Origin: Malachius bipustulatus
Taxonomy: Eukaryota > Arthropoda > Insecta > Coleoptera > Melyridae
NCBI GenBank assembly: GCA_910589415.1
Contig: OU342630.1
Coordinates: forward strand, 26,879,867-26,943,866
DNA length: 64,000 nt
Direction: 5' to 3'
Below, one piece after another: positions 43,416 to 55,354 of the stretch. Position numbers and translations under genes: made by a program. The notes beneath the pieces were generated by a model. It was not told the origin of the DNA and made no database searches. It saw only the letters and a program-made list of their open reading frames with translations. Position 1 is the stretch's first letter; each line of letters begins with the position of its first letter.

Positions 43416-46050
43416 CAGGGTGTCCCACGACCTGACTGCCATAGCTTAAGGGTAGGTGTAGTTTTTCAAGGCGATTCAGGATCTGGTTTTGAAATTTTCC
43501 TGAGGCCGTTCGTTTCGAGTATACAGGGTGATTTGTGCAATTTGCCGAAATCTTTGATGAGCGATATCTTTTGAACGAATTGATCGAATTTAACGAAATT
43601 TGGTAGATATGCTCTACTAATGACACTTAATACCTCGCATTTTTCGCCGATTTGAAAACTGCAGGGCCGTACTTATTTCATTGATATCTTTCGGTTTTGT
43701 CGAAAAGTTCATCCTGTATGCATTTTATTCAAAGTTTGGTGCCATTTTCTAAAACTATGTGAAAAATGCTACAATTGTGGTAAAAAAATACTTGGCATCA
43801 TTAAACTGAATCGAGAAGAAAATTCAGTTTTTTAGTTTTTTATTCGGAATTTCAATTCATGTGTTGTTAATAATTTAAGAAAAATCAAATGTGGTTTTTT
43901 AAAACTTGCGTATTTTGTAGTTATTTTAAATAAATTTACTTTATCTACAGATTTAGCCAAGATTGGGGACCCTTCTACAGATTGTTTCGAGCTAAGAATA
44001 AGTTTTAACAGCAAAATAAATAACACAAATTTAACACATTACCACATAGACAAATCAGTATCCACCAGTGACGGCTCGTCAGGGACGGCAAGGTCGGCCC
44101 GGCCGACCCAAACCACTGCACCAGTAAAATAACATTATTTTTTTAGAAAATAATAAAATAAACTTGATTTTAATTTCTGAGAGCTTTGCAATAATACCAT
44201 TTAATGTTTTTTCTTGCCTAAAAATCTAAGCAAAAAGCAAAAGTGTAGAGCTATTATAGTGAATAGCGAGTGATCCATAAGTTGAAAATAAATGGTAAGG
44301 TCGGCTGGCCGATGCTGGGCGCGAGAGTGCTGGTTAATCGAAGACATACGGCACACAAACTGTGTCGCTTCCAAACCGCAGAGTTACAGTGCACGGCCGG
44401 CGTAGCGTATTCCACACAGGCACGGCCGAGAGCCTCCTGGCCGTACTTGGGATCTATCTATCAGGCGCTCTTCTCTTGGGCGATCCTCGCTGCATTATTG
44501 GGATGGTGTCGAACGCATTTTTATTAATATTTTTTTAAGAAAATGCAACTTGTAGTAACAGAAACAAAAAATGTGTTTCTTGCTTGCCAAATTGCTTTTT
44601 AGAGATTTATTTAATTAATTTAGTAGACTTATTATTTATTAATTAATTATTTAAGATTAATTTACTAATTTATTTATTTAATGTCAGTGTGCGAGTTTGT
44701 TTACCTATTTTATGCAATTAAAAAAAATAAGTAGGTATTAGAATTCGCAAACTACCGATATTGTCAAGTCAACAGCGCACCTACTACACTTTCATTAATA
44801 TTTTTTGAATAAAAAATAAACTAAAAATACCGTTTTACGGAAGGGATTCAATAGATATAAATTCCTAGAACGGAAAATAATAATGAAATCTTCAATGCCT
44901 GTACTTCTTTATCCTTATACCTACCAGCCAGCGCCAGTTAGTTTAGTAGCCATGCAGGGCCAGGGTCGGCTAGCCGTACCGCGCGTGTTATCCATCCATA
45001 TGGTGTCAATGCATGCATAGCATAATATTGCATTCATTCAGTGACTCAAGCAAAAGCACATTTTTATTTTATTACTTTCTTCGTCATCTATTTTTCCTAT
45101 TCGACGATTTTTCCTATTTTTACACATGTATGTATAAGTACATTTTGAACTTAAGGGAATTCGCGTGAACTTGAACCGTAAAAAAAAAATCGCCTGCATT
45201 GCATTTTCCGCGGGGACCTTTTCCCCGGACCCCCCCCCCCCACATATAACGTCGTACATTTTATTTCCACCATTGGCTGGCCGACCCAATTTTTTGAAGC
45301 ACGAGCCGTCACTGGTATCCACATATACGAAACAGGAAGAAAAATATCAACACAAATGTTGGGAAGAAAAACTACAATTCAGTGCAGGTAATGGTCAAGG
45401 AGACCACCATCAAACTCAACACATTTCCTTGACCTTGAAATTAATCTAAAAACCATTTAAAATTTTTTTTAGCTCGAAACAATCTGTAGAAGGGTCCCCA
45501 ATCTTGGCTAAATCTGTAGATTATGTAAATTTATTTGAAATAACTACAAAATACGCAAGTTTTAAAAAACCACATTTGATTTTTCTTCAATTATGAACAA
45601 CACATGAATTGAAATTCCGAATAAAAAAACAAAAAACTGAATTTTCTTCTCGATTCAGTTTAATGATGCCAAGTATTTTTCTACCATAATTGTAGCATTT
45701 TTCACGTAGTTTTGGAAAATGACACCAAACTTTGAATAAAATGCATATAGGGTGAACTTTTCGACAAAGTCGAAAGATATCAAAAAAAAATTAGTACGGC
45801 CCTGCAGTTTTCGAATCGGCGAAAAATGCGAGGTATTAAGTGTCATTAGTAGAGCATATCTACCAAATTTCGTTAAATTCGATCAATTCGTTCAAAAGAT
45901 ATCGCTCATCAAAGATTTCGGCAAATTGCACAAATCACCCTGTATAATCGAAACGAAGGGCCTCAGGAAAATTTCAAAACCAGATCCTGAATCGCCTTGA
46001 AAAACTACACCTACCCTTAAGCTATGGCAGTCAGGTCGTGGGACACCCTG
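43416..46050. mobile_element. Foldback element family D, split by a hAT element
   Basis: CAGGGTGTCCCACGACCTGA at 43416 and its inverse to 46050, TA on both sides. Arms of about 570 bp carry AATTGATCGAATTTAACGAA and its mirror. Without the 1.25-kb hAT insertion it would be about 1.38 kb. No transposase. Confidence 0.85.
44066..45314. mobile_element. Non-autonomous hAT element, 8-bp target duplication
   Basis: CAGTGACGGCTCGT at 44066 and ACGAGCCGTCACTG to 45314. The flanks are GTATCCAC on both sides (44058..44065 and 45315..45322). The eight-base duplication and CAGTG ends are diagnostic of hAT. GGTCGGCCCGGCCGACCC lies just inside the left end, with a GGCTGGCCGACCC match near the right end. 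No transposase frame; a C run (13 or so) is at about 45228..45241. Confidence 0.9.
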
Positions 46051-47408
46051 TATAATCTGAATGTTATTTTTTTTTCTGCGACGGGCTATAAGTTTGACCT
46101 TTTTTCCCCGTTGACAGGTAGAAAAATGCCTCATTATATGAGCTGCATCTTATCGGGGAAATAAATGAATTAGCAGGGAAATAAATGAGTACTTATTTCC
46201 CCGAAATGGCGGCTTAGGTATAGCTACTATTAACACTCAGATATCATTAAATTTATATCAAATATTAGTAAAGGAAAGTTACCTTATTATCCAAATGGCA
46301 ATTATTAAGGGAATTTTCATAATAATCACTATCCATATTATTAAATTCACTCATCGAAAACTAACAAGAATCTTTGCAAAACTGTCTTCAATTTTATTTA
46401 CATTAATATGACGTTTATGTAATAATTAAATCGTTTCGTTACCCAGGCAACGTCAATTACGATAAAAGACAGTTTGAAAATCCAAGTTTAACATAAATCA
46501 TTTTTCCGACATAATTTTCAGTTATCTAACTACGTTTTTCGACATTCTAACACTGATATTTCTTCTCGCAGAAAAAAATTGTATATTACACACGAGAAAA
46601 AAGTGCGATGTTAGCTCTCGATGTGTTTGTCCCCTCCGCTAACGCGTCGGGGACGAAATCACATCTCGAGCTAAAATCTATCACTTTTTTCTCTTGTATA
46701 ATAAATAACTATTATTGTAGGTATTAATTTTATTTTTGGCGTGCCAAAATATATAACCTATACATAAAATGGTGAATATAGCTTTCTATCTATCTATAAC
46801 AACAGCAAGTACCTAAGTAATAAGCGTACAGAAAAGTTATAGGTATTGTTATGAAAAATTGGGTTCAGATAAAGACAAATAGAGATTTCAAGCTGGAATT
46901 GAATTTAAAAACGACACAATTAAATTTATGACTTGCAACAAATAAAAAGTAATAATAATTAGAAATTAGAAATGTCAAAAAGAAATTATTTTGGATTGTT
47001 AAAAAATCAGGAATAATAGTTATTTATTATACAAGAGAAAAAAGTGATAGATTTTAGCTCGAGATGTGATTTCGTCCCCGACGCGTTAGCGGAGGGGACA
47101 AACACATCGAGAGCTAACATCGCACTTTTTTCTCGTGTGTAATATACAATTTTTTTCTGCGAGAAGAAATATCAGTGTTAGAATGTCGAAAAACGTAGTT
47201 AGATAACTGAAAATTATGTCGGAAAATGATTTATGTTAAACTTGGATTTTCAAACTGTCTTTTATCGTAATTGACGTTGCCTGGGTAACGAAACGATTTA
47301 ATTATTACATAAACGTCATATTAATATAATTAAAATTGAAGACAGTTTTGCAAAGATTCTTGTTAGTTTTCGATGAGTGAATTTAATAATATGGATAGTG
47401 ATTATTAT

Positions 47409-48317
47409 GAAAATTTCACGCCATCAATTTTCAGCCAATAAAGTACGAGCATTGCTTACCGTTGCCATGGTTATTTGTGTATTATATCGGAAATTTTCTC
47501 CTGCAGGGGTAAGCTGGAGAGTATTATAGTGGAAATTTTTTTGACGTTTAATAGTGACAAACCGGATCTTTATAAATGTCAACTGTTGACTGTTGCTGTT
47601 ATTAATATTAATCAACCAATGCGTTTTGTTAAAGTTTCTATTATAATTTAATATTAAAGTGATGTTTTCGCCTATTACCACGTATGAAATCACGGATTCA
47701 CTATCGAAAAAATGATCTGAAGAAACCTAATTTACCTAATTTAGTAATTGTATGTGAAATAGGTAGGTACTTACATAATTTTTCGGATTAACTCACGGCG
47801 AATTCATGGGGGTTCGATCACTTTATCTTTATAATTAATTGTATGGCACTTTTTGTTGGTAGAATCCATCTGCTGAGCAAATCCTTGCGCTTTAGAAAGA
47901 ATGGCATCTAATCAATACTAATCATACTACCGTATTATACTGCAATTGTCGACTTATCATTATCAAAAATCACACTCGGCTGGTGAAGGTTAGAAACTAA
48001 AATTTGTGTTTGACAGCGGTTATAATGGCGGCGCAGTTATTAAACGTCAGTTTGGCGTTGTCACGTGATTATGTTACGCCGCCATGTCATATTTTTATTT
48101 AACAATTAAATTGTAATTTTTCTATTCAAAACTAATTTTGTTGTGAAATTTTCTTTCTAAATACCACTCGAAATCAAATTATACCAGGAAATTTTGTTCT
48201 CGCTTACGAATATTTTAAGAAAATTATCCCTCGCCTTCGGCTCGCGATAATTTTCAAAATATTCGTGAGCTCGAAAAAATTTCCGGAAATAATTTGACCT
48301 CTAGTGGTATTACATGT
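47409..48317. repeat. 909-bp tandem duplication, unit 1
   Basis: GAAAATTTCACGCCATCAAT starts at 47409 and again at 48318. Each unit ends with a hairpin (ACCACTCGAAATCAAATTAT ... AATAATTTGACCTCTAGTGG, about 48164..48308). Confidence 0.9.
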
Positions 48318-49226
48318 GAAAATTTCACGCCATCAATTTTCAGCCAATAAAGATCGAGCATTGCTTACCGTTGCCATGGTTATTTGTGTATTATATCGGA
48401 AATTTTCTCCTGCAGGGGTAAGCTGGAGAGTATTATAGTGGAAATTTTTTTTACGTTTAATAGTGACAAACCGGATCTTTATAAATGTCAACTGTTGACT
48501 GTTGCTGTTATTAATATTAATCAACCAATGCGTTTTGTTAAAGTTTCTATTATAATTTAATATTAAAGTGATGTTTTCGCGTATTACCACGTATGAAATC
48601 ACGGATTCACTATCGAAAAAATGATCTGAAGAAACCTAATTTACCTAATTTAGTAATTCTATGTGAAATAGGTAGGTACTTACATAATTTTTCGGATTAA
48701 CTCACGGCGAATTCATGGGGGTTCGACCACTTTATCTTTATAATTAATTGTATGGCACTTTTTGTTGGTAGAATCCATCTGCTGAGCAAATCCTTGCGCT
48801 TTGGAAAGAATGGCATCTAATCAATACTAATCATAATTACTATTGTACCGCACTTGTCGACTTATCATTATCATAAACCACACTCGGCTGGTGAAATTTA
48901 GAAACTAAAATTTGTGTTTGACAGCGCTAATAATGGCGACGCAGTTATTAAACGTCAGTTTGGCGTTGTCACGTGATTATGTTACGCCGCCATGTCATAT
49001 TTTTATTTAACAATTAAATTGTAATTTTTCTATTCAAAACTAATTTTGTTGTGAAATTTTCTTTCCAAATACCACTCGAAATCAAATTATACCAGGAAAT
49101 TTTGTTCTCGCTTACGAATATTTTAAGAAAATTATCCCTCGCCTTCGGCTCGCGATAATTTTCAAAATATTCGTGAGCTCGAAAAAATTTCCGGAAATAA
49201 TTTGACCTCTAGTGGTATTACATGTG
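48318..49226. repeat. 909-bp tandem duplication, unit 2
   Basis: Differs from unit 1 by scattered substitutions (for example GTACGAGCATTG against GATCGAGCATTG). It ends where the outer arm resumes (ATGTGAAAATTCCCTTAATA). Confidence 0.9.
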
Positions 49227-49479
49227 AAAATTCCCTTAATAATTGCCATTTGGATAATAAGGTAACTTTCCTTTACGTATATTTGATATAAATTTAATGA
49301 TATCTGAGTGTTAATAGTAGCTATACTAAGCCGCCATTTCGGGGTAATAAGTGCTCATTTATTTCCCTGCTAATTCATTTATTTCCCCGATAAGATGCAG
49401 CTCATATAATGAGGCATTTTTCTACCTGTCAACGGGGAAAAAAGGTCAAACTTATAGCCCGTCGCAGAAAAAATAGATT

Positions 49480-50095
49480 TTTTTTAATGAAGGAGGAGAA
49501 TGTTTAGATAGCAATGGAAAAAAATTATTAGAGGAGAATTTGAAAGTTCTGACAGAAAGAAAGTAAAAAACGGTGAAATAATTATTTTTAAGAGATAAAA
49601 AGAGAAGAACATGTGATAGCAACGAGAAAAAAGATTAGATAGGAATAAATTATTAAAGAAGAAATTATAGAGAAGTCAAAAAGAAATAGAGGAGAAAATT
49701 TGAAAGCAGGAAGAAGATAAGTAACGGAAAGGAAAGATTTATTTATAAAGGAAAGAGAAGCAGCAAGAATAGGAGAGAGAGAATACAAGGACGAGAGAGA
49801 AGTTTTAATCGTAAAGGGAAGAGGAATAACTAGAGCAGGTGTCGGAGGACAAGGAAAAGAATCTTGGACAAGCGTTGTGAGAGAAAGATTTACGGGAGAT
49901 AGATTGAGATAGATAGTTTGTAAAGAAGAAGAGAAGCAGAAGGACGAAGAGAGAGAAAGAGACATAATTAGAAGATCAAGAAAAGTAATATTAGAGAGGG
50001 TGTCAAAGAAAAGTGGAAAAAGAGAGAAGCAGCAAGAGACGGAGCCAGAGAAAGAAATAGAGGACTAGAGAGAGGATTATAAAGAAAAAGATGTT
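49480..50095 (+). repeat. Purine-rich (A/G) low-complexity tract, ~600 bp
   Basis: The plus strand is almost entirely A and G, with GAGAGAAG, AAGAAGAGAAGCAG and AGAGAGAAAGAGAC motifs and few pyrimidines for about 600 bases. The 125-aa Ser/Leu-rich minus-strand frame (49588..49965) only reflects this composition. Confidence 0.8.
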
Positions 50096-50912
50096 GTAAT
50101 TTTTGGCATTGTTGCTATATCCCATTTCAGACGTTTTTGAATTCAGAGTTGGCTATGGAAAATTCGAATTATGTTGGTACCTTTCCAAAAGCTGAGTTTT
50201 GAACTACCTTTGACAAGCTAAATTTTTTAAGGTTATGGATGTTTCTAATCAAATTTGACTTTGTTTTAAATTTCACCTACGCTGCGTTGCCAAAACAGGA
50301 ATATATTATGTAAAGTAGGTACTTATACTAATATTCGGGGAAATATTTATTTTTGTGTAAAATCAGACAAGGAGGATTTATTTCTTGATCGATTTTTTTC
50401 AACTATATGTGAAATTATTAACGATTCCTTTAAATATGTTTTCTGTATTTCAAAACTTTAATTTTTATCCAAAAAAATACGAAATATAAAAATTATCATA
50501 ATTTATTGTTTGTTTTAAGTTTAGTAATAAAAGATAAAAATACAAGTTATGTTCATTGTCATTAAAATTTCTTGTTTAACGGTTAAAATAAGATTCATAT
50601 ATTATAAGGTAAGCTATATTTCTACACTTCTACACTTCTACAATGCTTTTATTGTTATTGAACAAGAAATATTCAACTAGAAAATTAAGAAATGTTATCC
50701 AGAGAAGTAATTTAAAGGCTAGCGGTTACAACATTATTTATAAAAATCTACATAATATTATTTCGGATTTTTTTGCTCGCGATACTTCTTGATTTTACTC
50801 TCAAATTTTATTGAGTTGGTTTAGATTCGAAGATAAAGATTATGCCCTGGAAATTTATAAAAGGCTATTTCAACAAATTTTTTCAACTGACTTCAATTTT
50901 CCAATATCAAAG

Positions 50913-51143
50913 TTTTTTTTTTAAGAGGGAGCATTGGTCTTAACCGTGTAGATAAGACCTAGTCATTCCAATCTAGTAATTTGGCTCTCAGAACTAGCTA
51001 ATTTGGCCAGACACAAATTTTAAATTTATAAATACATAGTTAAATTACCGAGAAATAACCATGCCGAGCTGGGATTTGAACCCAGGCGGTGGCAGCGTCA
51101 ACGCCTCAATAATTATAGTCAGTGACCTAAACCGCCGCGCTCA
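50913..51143 (-). mobile_element. tRNA-derived SINE
   Basis: The minus strand begins GAGCGCGGCGGTTTAGGTCA (A-box-like) and has a perfect B box GGGTTCAAATCCC (51083..51071). A non-tRNA body follows, and it ends in an A run at 50922..50913. The 5' acceptor strand does not pair with the 3' strand, so it is not a functional tRNA. Confidence 0.65.
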
Positions 51144-51780
51144 AAATAAAAGTTATTTAATAATAATATAATAAAAAACTCAATCACATTTACATTTATG
51201 ATCTTTGATTTGTTCTCTATTGTCTTAAATAACTTAAAGTGCTGGACTTCTCTCTCTCGCGTCATGTGGTGAAATTCAGGAACATATTATATCATATGTC
51301 ATGTCGCCGACTCTTGAAATGCCTAATTTTCACAAGAACATTTGAAGAATAAGTAGGGGTAGTCTTTATTCCTTTATCAACTAATTTAATTCAAATTTTG
51401 GAGAAAGCAGATGGAATGAGCCTCATGATCTTTGTAGGTTGCCAATAAGTTTTTCTTCATTTTCAATTTATTGTAGGGAGTTGGAGGATTTTTTTGCTAG
51501 TTGAGGAAAGTCTTGCTAACTCGGTTGAGGATGAGTTATGACAAATTCTTATCTCGTCATTGTCGTTTGATACTGAGGCTGCCTAAAACATATGAATAAA
51601 AATTATATTTGGGTAGAACTATAAATTTTCTGAATCCAATCGGTTTAATTTAGGTATGGTTATTGGTTACTCCACCTTTATATTTTCTGGATTTCAATTT
51701 GTTATAAAACAGTATATGCATGGATGCAATAGTGTGACGTAGTAGACAAAATTTTCGTCTTTTCGTAGCACACGGCGTGG

Positions 51781-51987
51781 TCATCCTGAAGCAAAGCATT
51801 TCATGCATATGGTGTAGAGCTCATCTTCTTCGAGGTAGGACTGAGTCTCACAAATTCGGGAAGCACGATTCACCGGGGTTTGTATTACAGAGCTCATCGT
51901 TTTTGGGCTGGGTGTTGATTGGAGTTCTTGTTTAAATAACGATCTCTTTGTGTTGGTTTTCGGTAGACACTGTGCCACACGTTTCAA
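51781..51987 (-). CDS. Unrecognised short frame, possible terminal exon
   Basis: 68 codons begin after an in-frame TAA. There is no ATG near the start (first codon TTG), so if real it is an exon, not a whole gene. It reads with ordinary-looking composition: SVIQTPVNRASRICETQSYL, then EEDELYTICMKCFASG and stop. Composition and charge look more protein-like than most short frames here. I do not recognise the family. It lies between the ends of the 50116..52344 TIR element, so it may be a transposon gene remnant or a captured host exon. No acceptor site was fixed. Confidence 0.25.
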   Translation of the reverse strand: MKRVAQCLPKTNTKRSLFKQELQSTPSPKTMSSVIQTPVNRASRICETQSYLEEDELYTICMKCFASG

Positions 51988-52616
51988 TTACTTTTGACAT
52001 TATAATATAATAATGTAGTATTCAAAGGAGATTTAAGTTCTTTTCAATTTTAAAAGGAATGAAATAAGATGCTGAAAATCTGACAGAACTTTTTGAATGA
52101 AGTTACTAAACGTCTAACAATTAAATATTTTTTACTAAAAAATAACAACAATCGTATATTATTGAATTATTGTTTTCATACGTCAAACATATTTTTATTA
52201 GGTAAGAAATTAATCCCAATGGCATATGAGTAAAGTGGGAAGTCATTTGAACTTTTTTAGCTCAAATCGACTGTCCAGGGTATCCAACTTGAAGAAAAAA
52301 TATCACAGCCAACTTGAATCCAAAAACGTCTGAAATGGGATATAGTTTAAATTTTTAGAGTGTAGTTTAACAAATTTTTTAAAATCAGTGAGCTCAAGGT
52401 AGGTTTTGTAATTTTTTTAAATAAAAATTTTGTCAACTTATAAGTCATAAATTAAACGAATTATTCTATAAAATTTTTAATTTTGATTCAAGCAAAGTAA
52501 TAAATTAAAAAAAAATTCAACTGGACCCAACTGCAAAAGAGATTACTATAAGAGATTACTATAATTTTTTTTTAATAAAATAATAGTAATAAATCAGAAA
52601 TTGGAAAAAAAAGGAA

Positions 52617-52646
52617 TACCGTAACAATTGGCGCCCAGCGTGGGAC
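52617..52646 (+). mobile_element. LTR end with tRNA-Lys-type primer-binding site
   Basis: CCGTAACA (LTR end, ...CA at 52625..52626) is followed after two bases by TGGCGCCCAGCGTGGGAC (52629..52646), closely matching the 3' end of a lysine tRNA. The start of the LTR and any gag frame were not found, so this is a remnant. Confidence 0.6.
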
Positions 52647-52649
52647 ACT

Positions 52650-53013
52650 TTCTTTTAGAATATGTTAGAAAATTTCAAAATCAAAATTTTGTCCACTAGT
52701 CAAATTATTATCACTCTTTTGCACGTTATTATTACATATCACTCTTTTGCTCTTATCACTATTATCACACATTTCCGAGATCACAATGGTAACCACCCTG
52801 TAGGTTATTAAATAGAAAGTCTGATACAAACATTCAGAATTGTTGGTCCACTCTGTAGAAATAAAAAATAAAAACCAGTTTTGTAAATCGACACTTAAAC
52901 ATCATGTATCTCGGTTAAAAAAAAATTCGGAAAAAAATTTATTTGAATTTTCTTAATATTTAAGCTTCATCTACACGCCATCCAACTTATGGTACTTCTT
53001 TTAGAAACATCTA
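52650..53013. other. AT-rich spacer
   Basis: Possible decayed retroelement leader after the primer-binding site; no reading frame. Confidence 0.4.
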
Positions 53014-53448
53014 CAGGTGATTTATTAGCTGACCATCAAATTGTGATAAATGGAAGGTGAGGTAGTTAAAAAAAACTTCACATAAACCATAAAATATGTT
53101 AGATTTTAATTATTTAAGGAGTTACAGGACCTCAAAGTTTTCTGCATATAAGGAGCCAATTTAAGAATTTTTATTAACTTCACCTTGGTTTCAACTTGTA
53201 ACAAAACTGGCACAATAAATAGGTAAGTAATTTTTTTAAACAGGTAAAGCAAAGGTAAAGTGGAATAAATATTAATATTAAATATTAAAGTAAAGTAGGT
53301 AAATATTAAATTTACTTTATGCAGAAAACTTTCTGGTTCTGTAACTCACTAATAATTAAAATCGGACATATAATTTTATGAATTTTTTTTGTTTAAACTG
53401 CCTCATCTTTCATTTGCCACAATTTGATGGTGAGCTAATAAATCACCC
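53014..53448. mobile_element. Short foldback element, TA-flanked
   Basis: CAGGTGATTTATTAGCTGAC at 53014 is mirrored by GAGCTAATAAATCACC to 53448, TA outside. The arms include TTTTCTGCATATAAGGAG against TTTATGCAGAAAAC. The right tip lacks one base of the match. Confidence 0.65.
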
Positions 53449-53784
53449 TAATTACTTTTACTTCTTATAGATATATTTTTACTCTTTATGATATGCAACA
53501 AGTTATATTTAATAATTAAAGAAAACTCTACATAGATAATAATTTTTATAAAGTTCCTAATTTTATTTGGGTCTCTTCAAATATCATTAATATTTTTAAT
53601 TGGGACTTAATGCACAAGACTGTCCAAGTCATAAAGAAAAAGAGAAGAATATTTTTAACATTGTCTATCATAGGTATCTGAATACAATCTAATGAAATTA
53701 TTAAACAAATAAATATGTCACTCATTTTGACAACAACAGGTTTGGGAATTTTATAGTGAAGAGATTTGACATATCGAGTATCTA
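53449..53784. other. AT-rich spacer, no gene seen
   Basis: No gene or repeat recognised. Confidence 0.4.
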
Positions 53785-54755
53785 CAGGTGTCCGGGAAAA
53801 TGTGGGAAATCTCTCGGAATCCGATAGAACTTTAAAAAAAAATATGACAAGTTCCCATAATATTTTTTCCTAGCGGCCCTCCCTACGGAGATACAGCCTC
53901 CTAAAGGACGCCACTGTAAATCAATTTTTCTTGAATAACTTTTAAACTACTTGATTAAATTTAATGAAAATTTAAAATTTAAACAGTAGTAAGGATCTCT
54001 TATAATACTGCCCACTGCCCCTAAAACATAAATTAGTTTGTTTAGTTTACCAGGGGCGGACTAGGTTGTACATTTTAATGCTTACATTTTTAACACCCTG
54101 CGTGATAAGGAGTAAAAAAAACAAATTTGGATACCTTGAACGTTAAGCTACAGAAAAGGTATTCTTGTTCCTTGTCGATAAAATGAACCGTTTTCGAGAA
54201 AAAATAACAAAAGAATTAATGTTTCATTTCTATTACATGTACTAGATACTAGACTAACGATTGTTGAACCCACCTATGAAATTTTTTATTGATTATGAAA
54301 TAAAACATTAATTCTTTTATTATTTTTTTTCTCGAAAACGGTTCATTTTATCGACAAGGAACAAGAGCACCTTTTCTGTAGCTTAATGTTCAAGGTTTCC
54401 AAATTTGTTTTTTTTTTAACTCCTTATGATTTTTTGTAGCTCCTTACAGGGTGTTAAAAATGTAAGCATTAAAATGTACAACCTAGTCCGCCCCTGGTAA
54501 ACTGAACTAGATAATTTATGTTTTAAGGGGAGTATTTTAAGAGGTCTTTACTTCTGTTTAATATATCAAAGTTTCATTAAATTTAATCAAGTAGTTTAAA
54601 AGTTATTCAAGAAAAATTGATTTCCAGTGGCGTCCTTTAGGAGGCCGTATCTCCGTAGGGGGGCCGCTAGGAAAAACAATTATGGAAACTTGTCATCTTT
54701 TTTTTAATGTTCTATCTGCTTCCGAGAGATTTCCCACATTTTCCCGGACATCCTG
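53785..54755. mobile_element. Foldback element family F
   Basis: CAGGTGTCCGGGAAAATGTG at 53785 and CACATTTTCCCGGACATCCTG-type end to 54755, TA on both sides. The arms are almost the whole length (GGCGTCC/GGACGCC, CCAGGGGCGGACTAGGTTGT and its mirror), so the element is a near-complete hairpin. Confidence 0.8.
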
Positions 54756-54905
54756 TATATGCTACTTTTCTCTTCACTCTGTAGTTCATAAAACTGTGTT
54801 GTAATAAAAAAAATACAACAATGTTTTGATTCGCATTACACACAATAGTTATGTGTTAAGGCTCACTTACAGGCTATTTAAGTCATTTTGTTATTAACAA
54901 CTTGC

Positions 54906-55162
54906 ATATCGCACCTCCCTTTGAAAACCGTCGTAACTTAAAATCCGGTAATTCGACAGGGAAAGCAAATAAAGTTTTGAGTTAATACACTTAGTATAAA
55001 CTATGTATTAAAAGGGTTCAAAGTATTTGTGTTCAAAGGTTCAAAGCAGTATAATACTGTCTTTTCAGACAAAACTTAGTTCTTTTGGAACCCTATTTTT
55101 GCTGAAAACCGTATAATTGATATGTTTTGATTTACGACGGTTTTCAAAGGGAGGTGCGATAT
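54906..55162. mobile_element. 257-bp MITE, ends ATATCGCACC
   Basis: ATATCGCACCTCCCTTTGAA at 54906 is mirrored by TTCAAAGGGAGGTGCGATAT to 55162, and GAAAACCGTCGTAA by TTACGACGGTTTTC. It lies just downstream of the carrier gene. The target duplication is unclear. Confidence 0.7.
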
Positions 55163-55354
55163 AAGGGAGTAGATTAATATATTTTTTGTTCATTTAAAAG
55201 TTTGGGTTAATATGCATGCCTAGGTAATATTTAAAAATGATTGTAAAATATAGTTCAATTCCAAAAGTATTCCTCTCAAGATAGTTCATAACACACTCTC
55301 AATACTTCAAACACTAAACTCTCAGAATATGTTTCTGACTATAGATCGGAGAAC

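Larger units (their letters stand above)
46071..49473. repeat. Compound palindrome with an internal tandem duplication
   Basis: The outer arms 46071..46325 and 49228..49473 are inverted (GCGACGGGCTATAAGTTTGA / TCAAACTTATAGCCCGTCGC). A second inverted pair, 46326..46710 and 47035..47408, meets in the middle at about 46870. Between 47409 and 49226 are two 909-bp direct repeats. The arm sequence also occurs at 1..452. No transposase is visible; the paired 89-aa frames (47424..47693, 48333..48602) change little only because the duplication is recent. Confidence 0.8.
50116..52344. mobile_element. TIR element with a small ORF and a SINE inside
   Basis: TATATCCCATTTCAGACGTT at 50116 is mirrored by ACGTCTGAAATGGGATATA to 52344. 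Weaker matches continue inward for about 100 bases (GAGTTGGCT / AGCCAACTTGAA). No RT or DDE motif was recognised. The 2.2-kb interior holds a SINE and one short frame. Confidence 0.5.

Noticed and set aside
47424..48602. Paired 89-aa minus-strand frames as a conserved gene
   Set aside because: Similarity follows from the recent 909-bp tandem duplication; no motif or codon-type substitution pattern was evident.
49588..49965. 125-aa Ser/Leu-rich protein
   Set aside because: Composition artefact of the purine-rich tract read on its complementary strand.
51061..51143. Functional tRNA gene
   Set aside because: Good B box, but no acceptor-stem pairing and a poly-A-tailed extra body; called a SINE instead.
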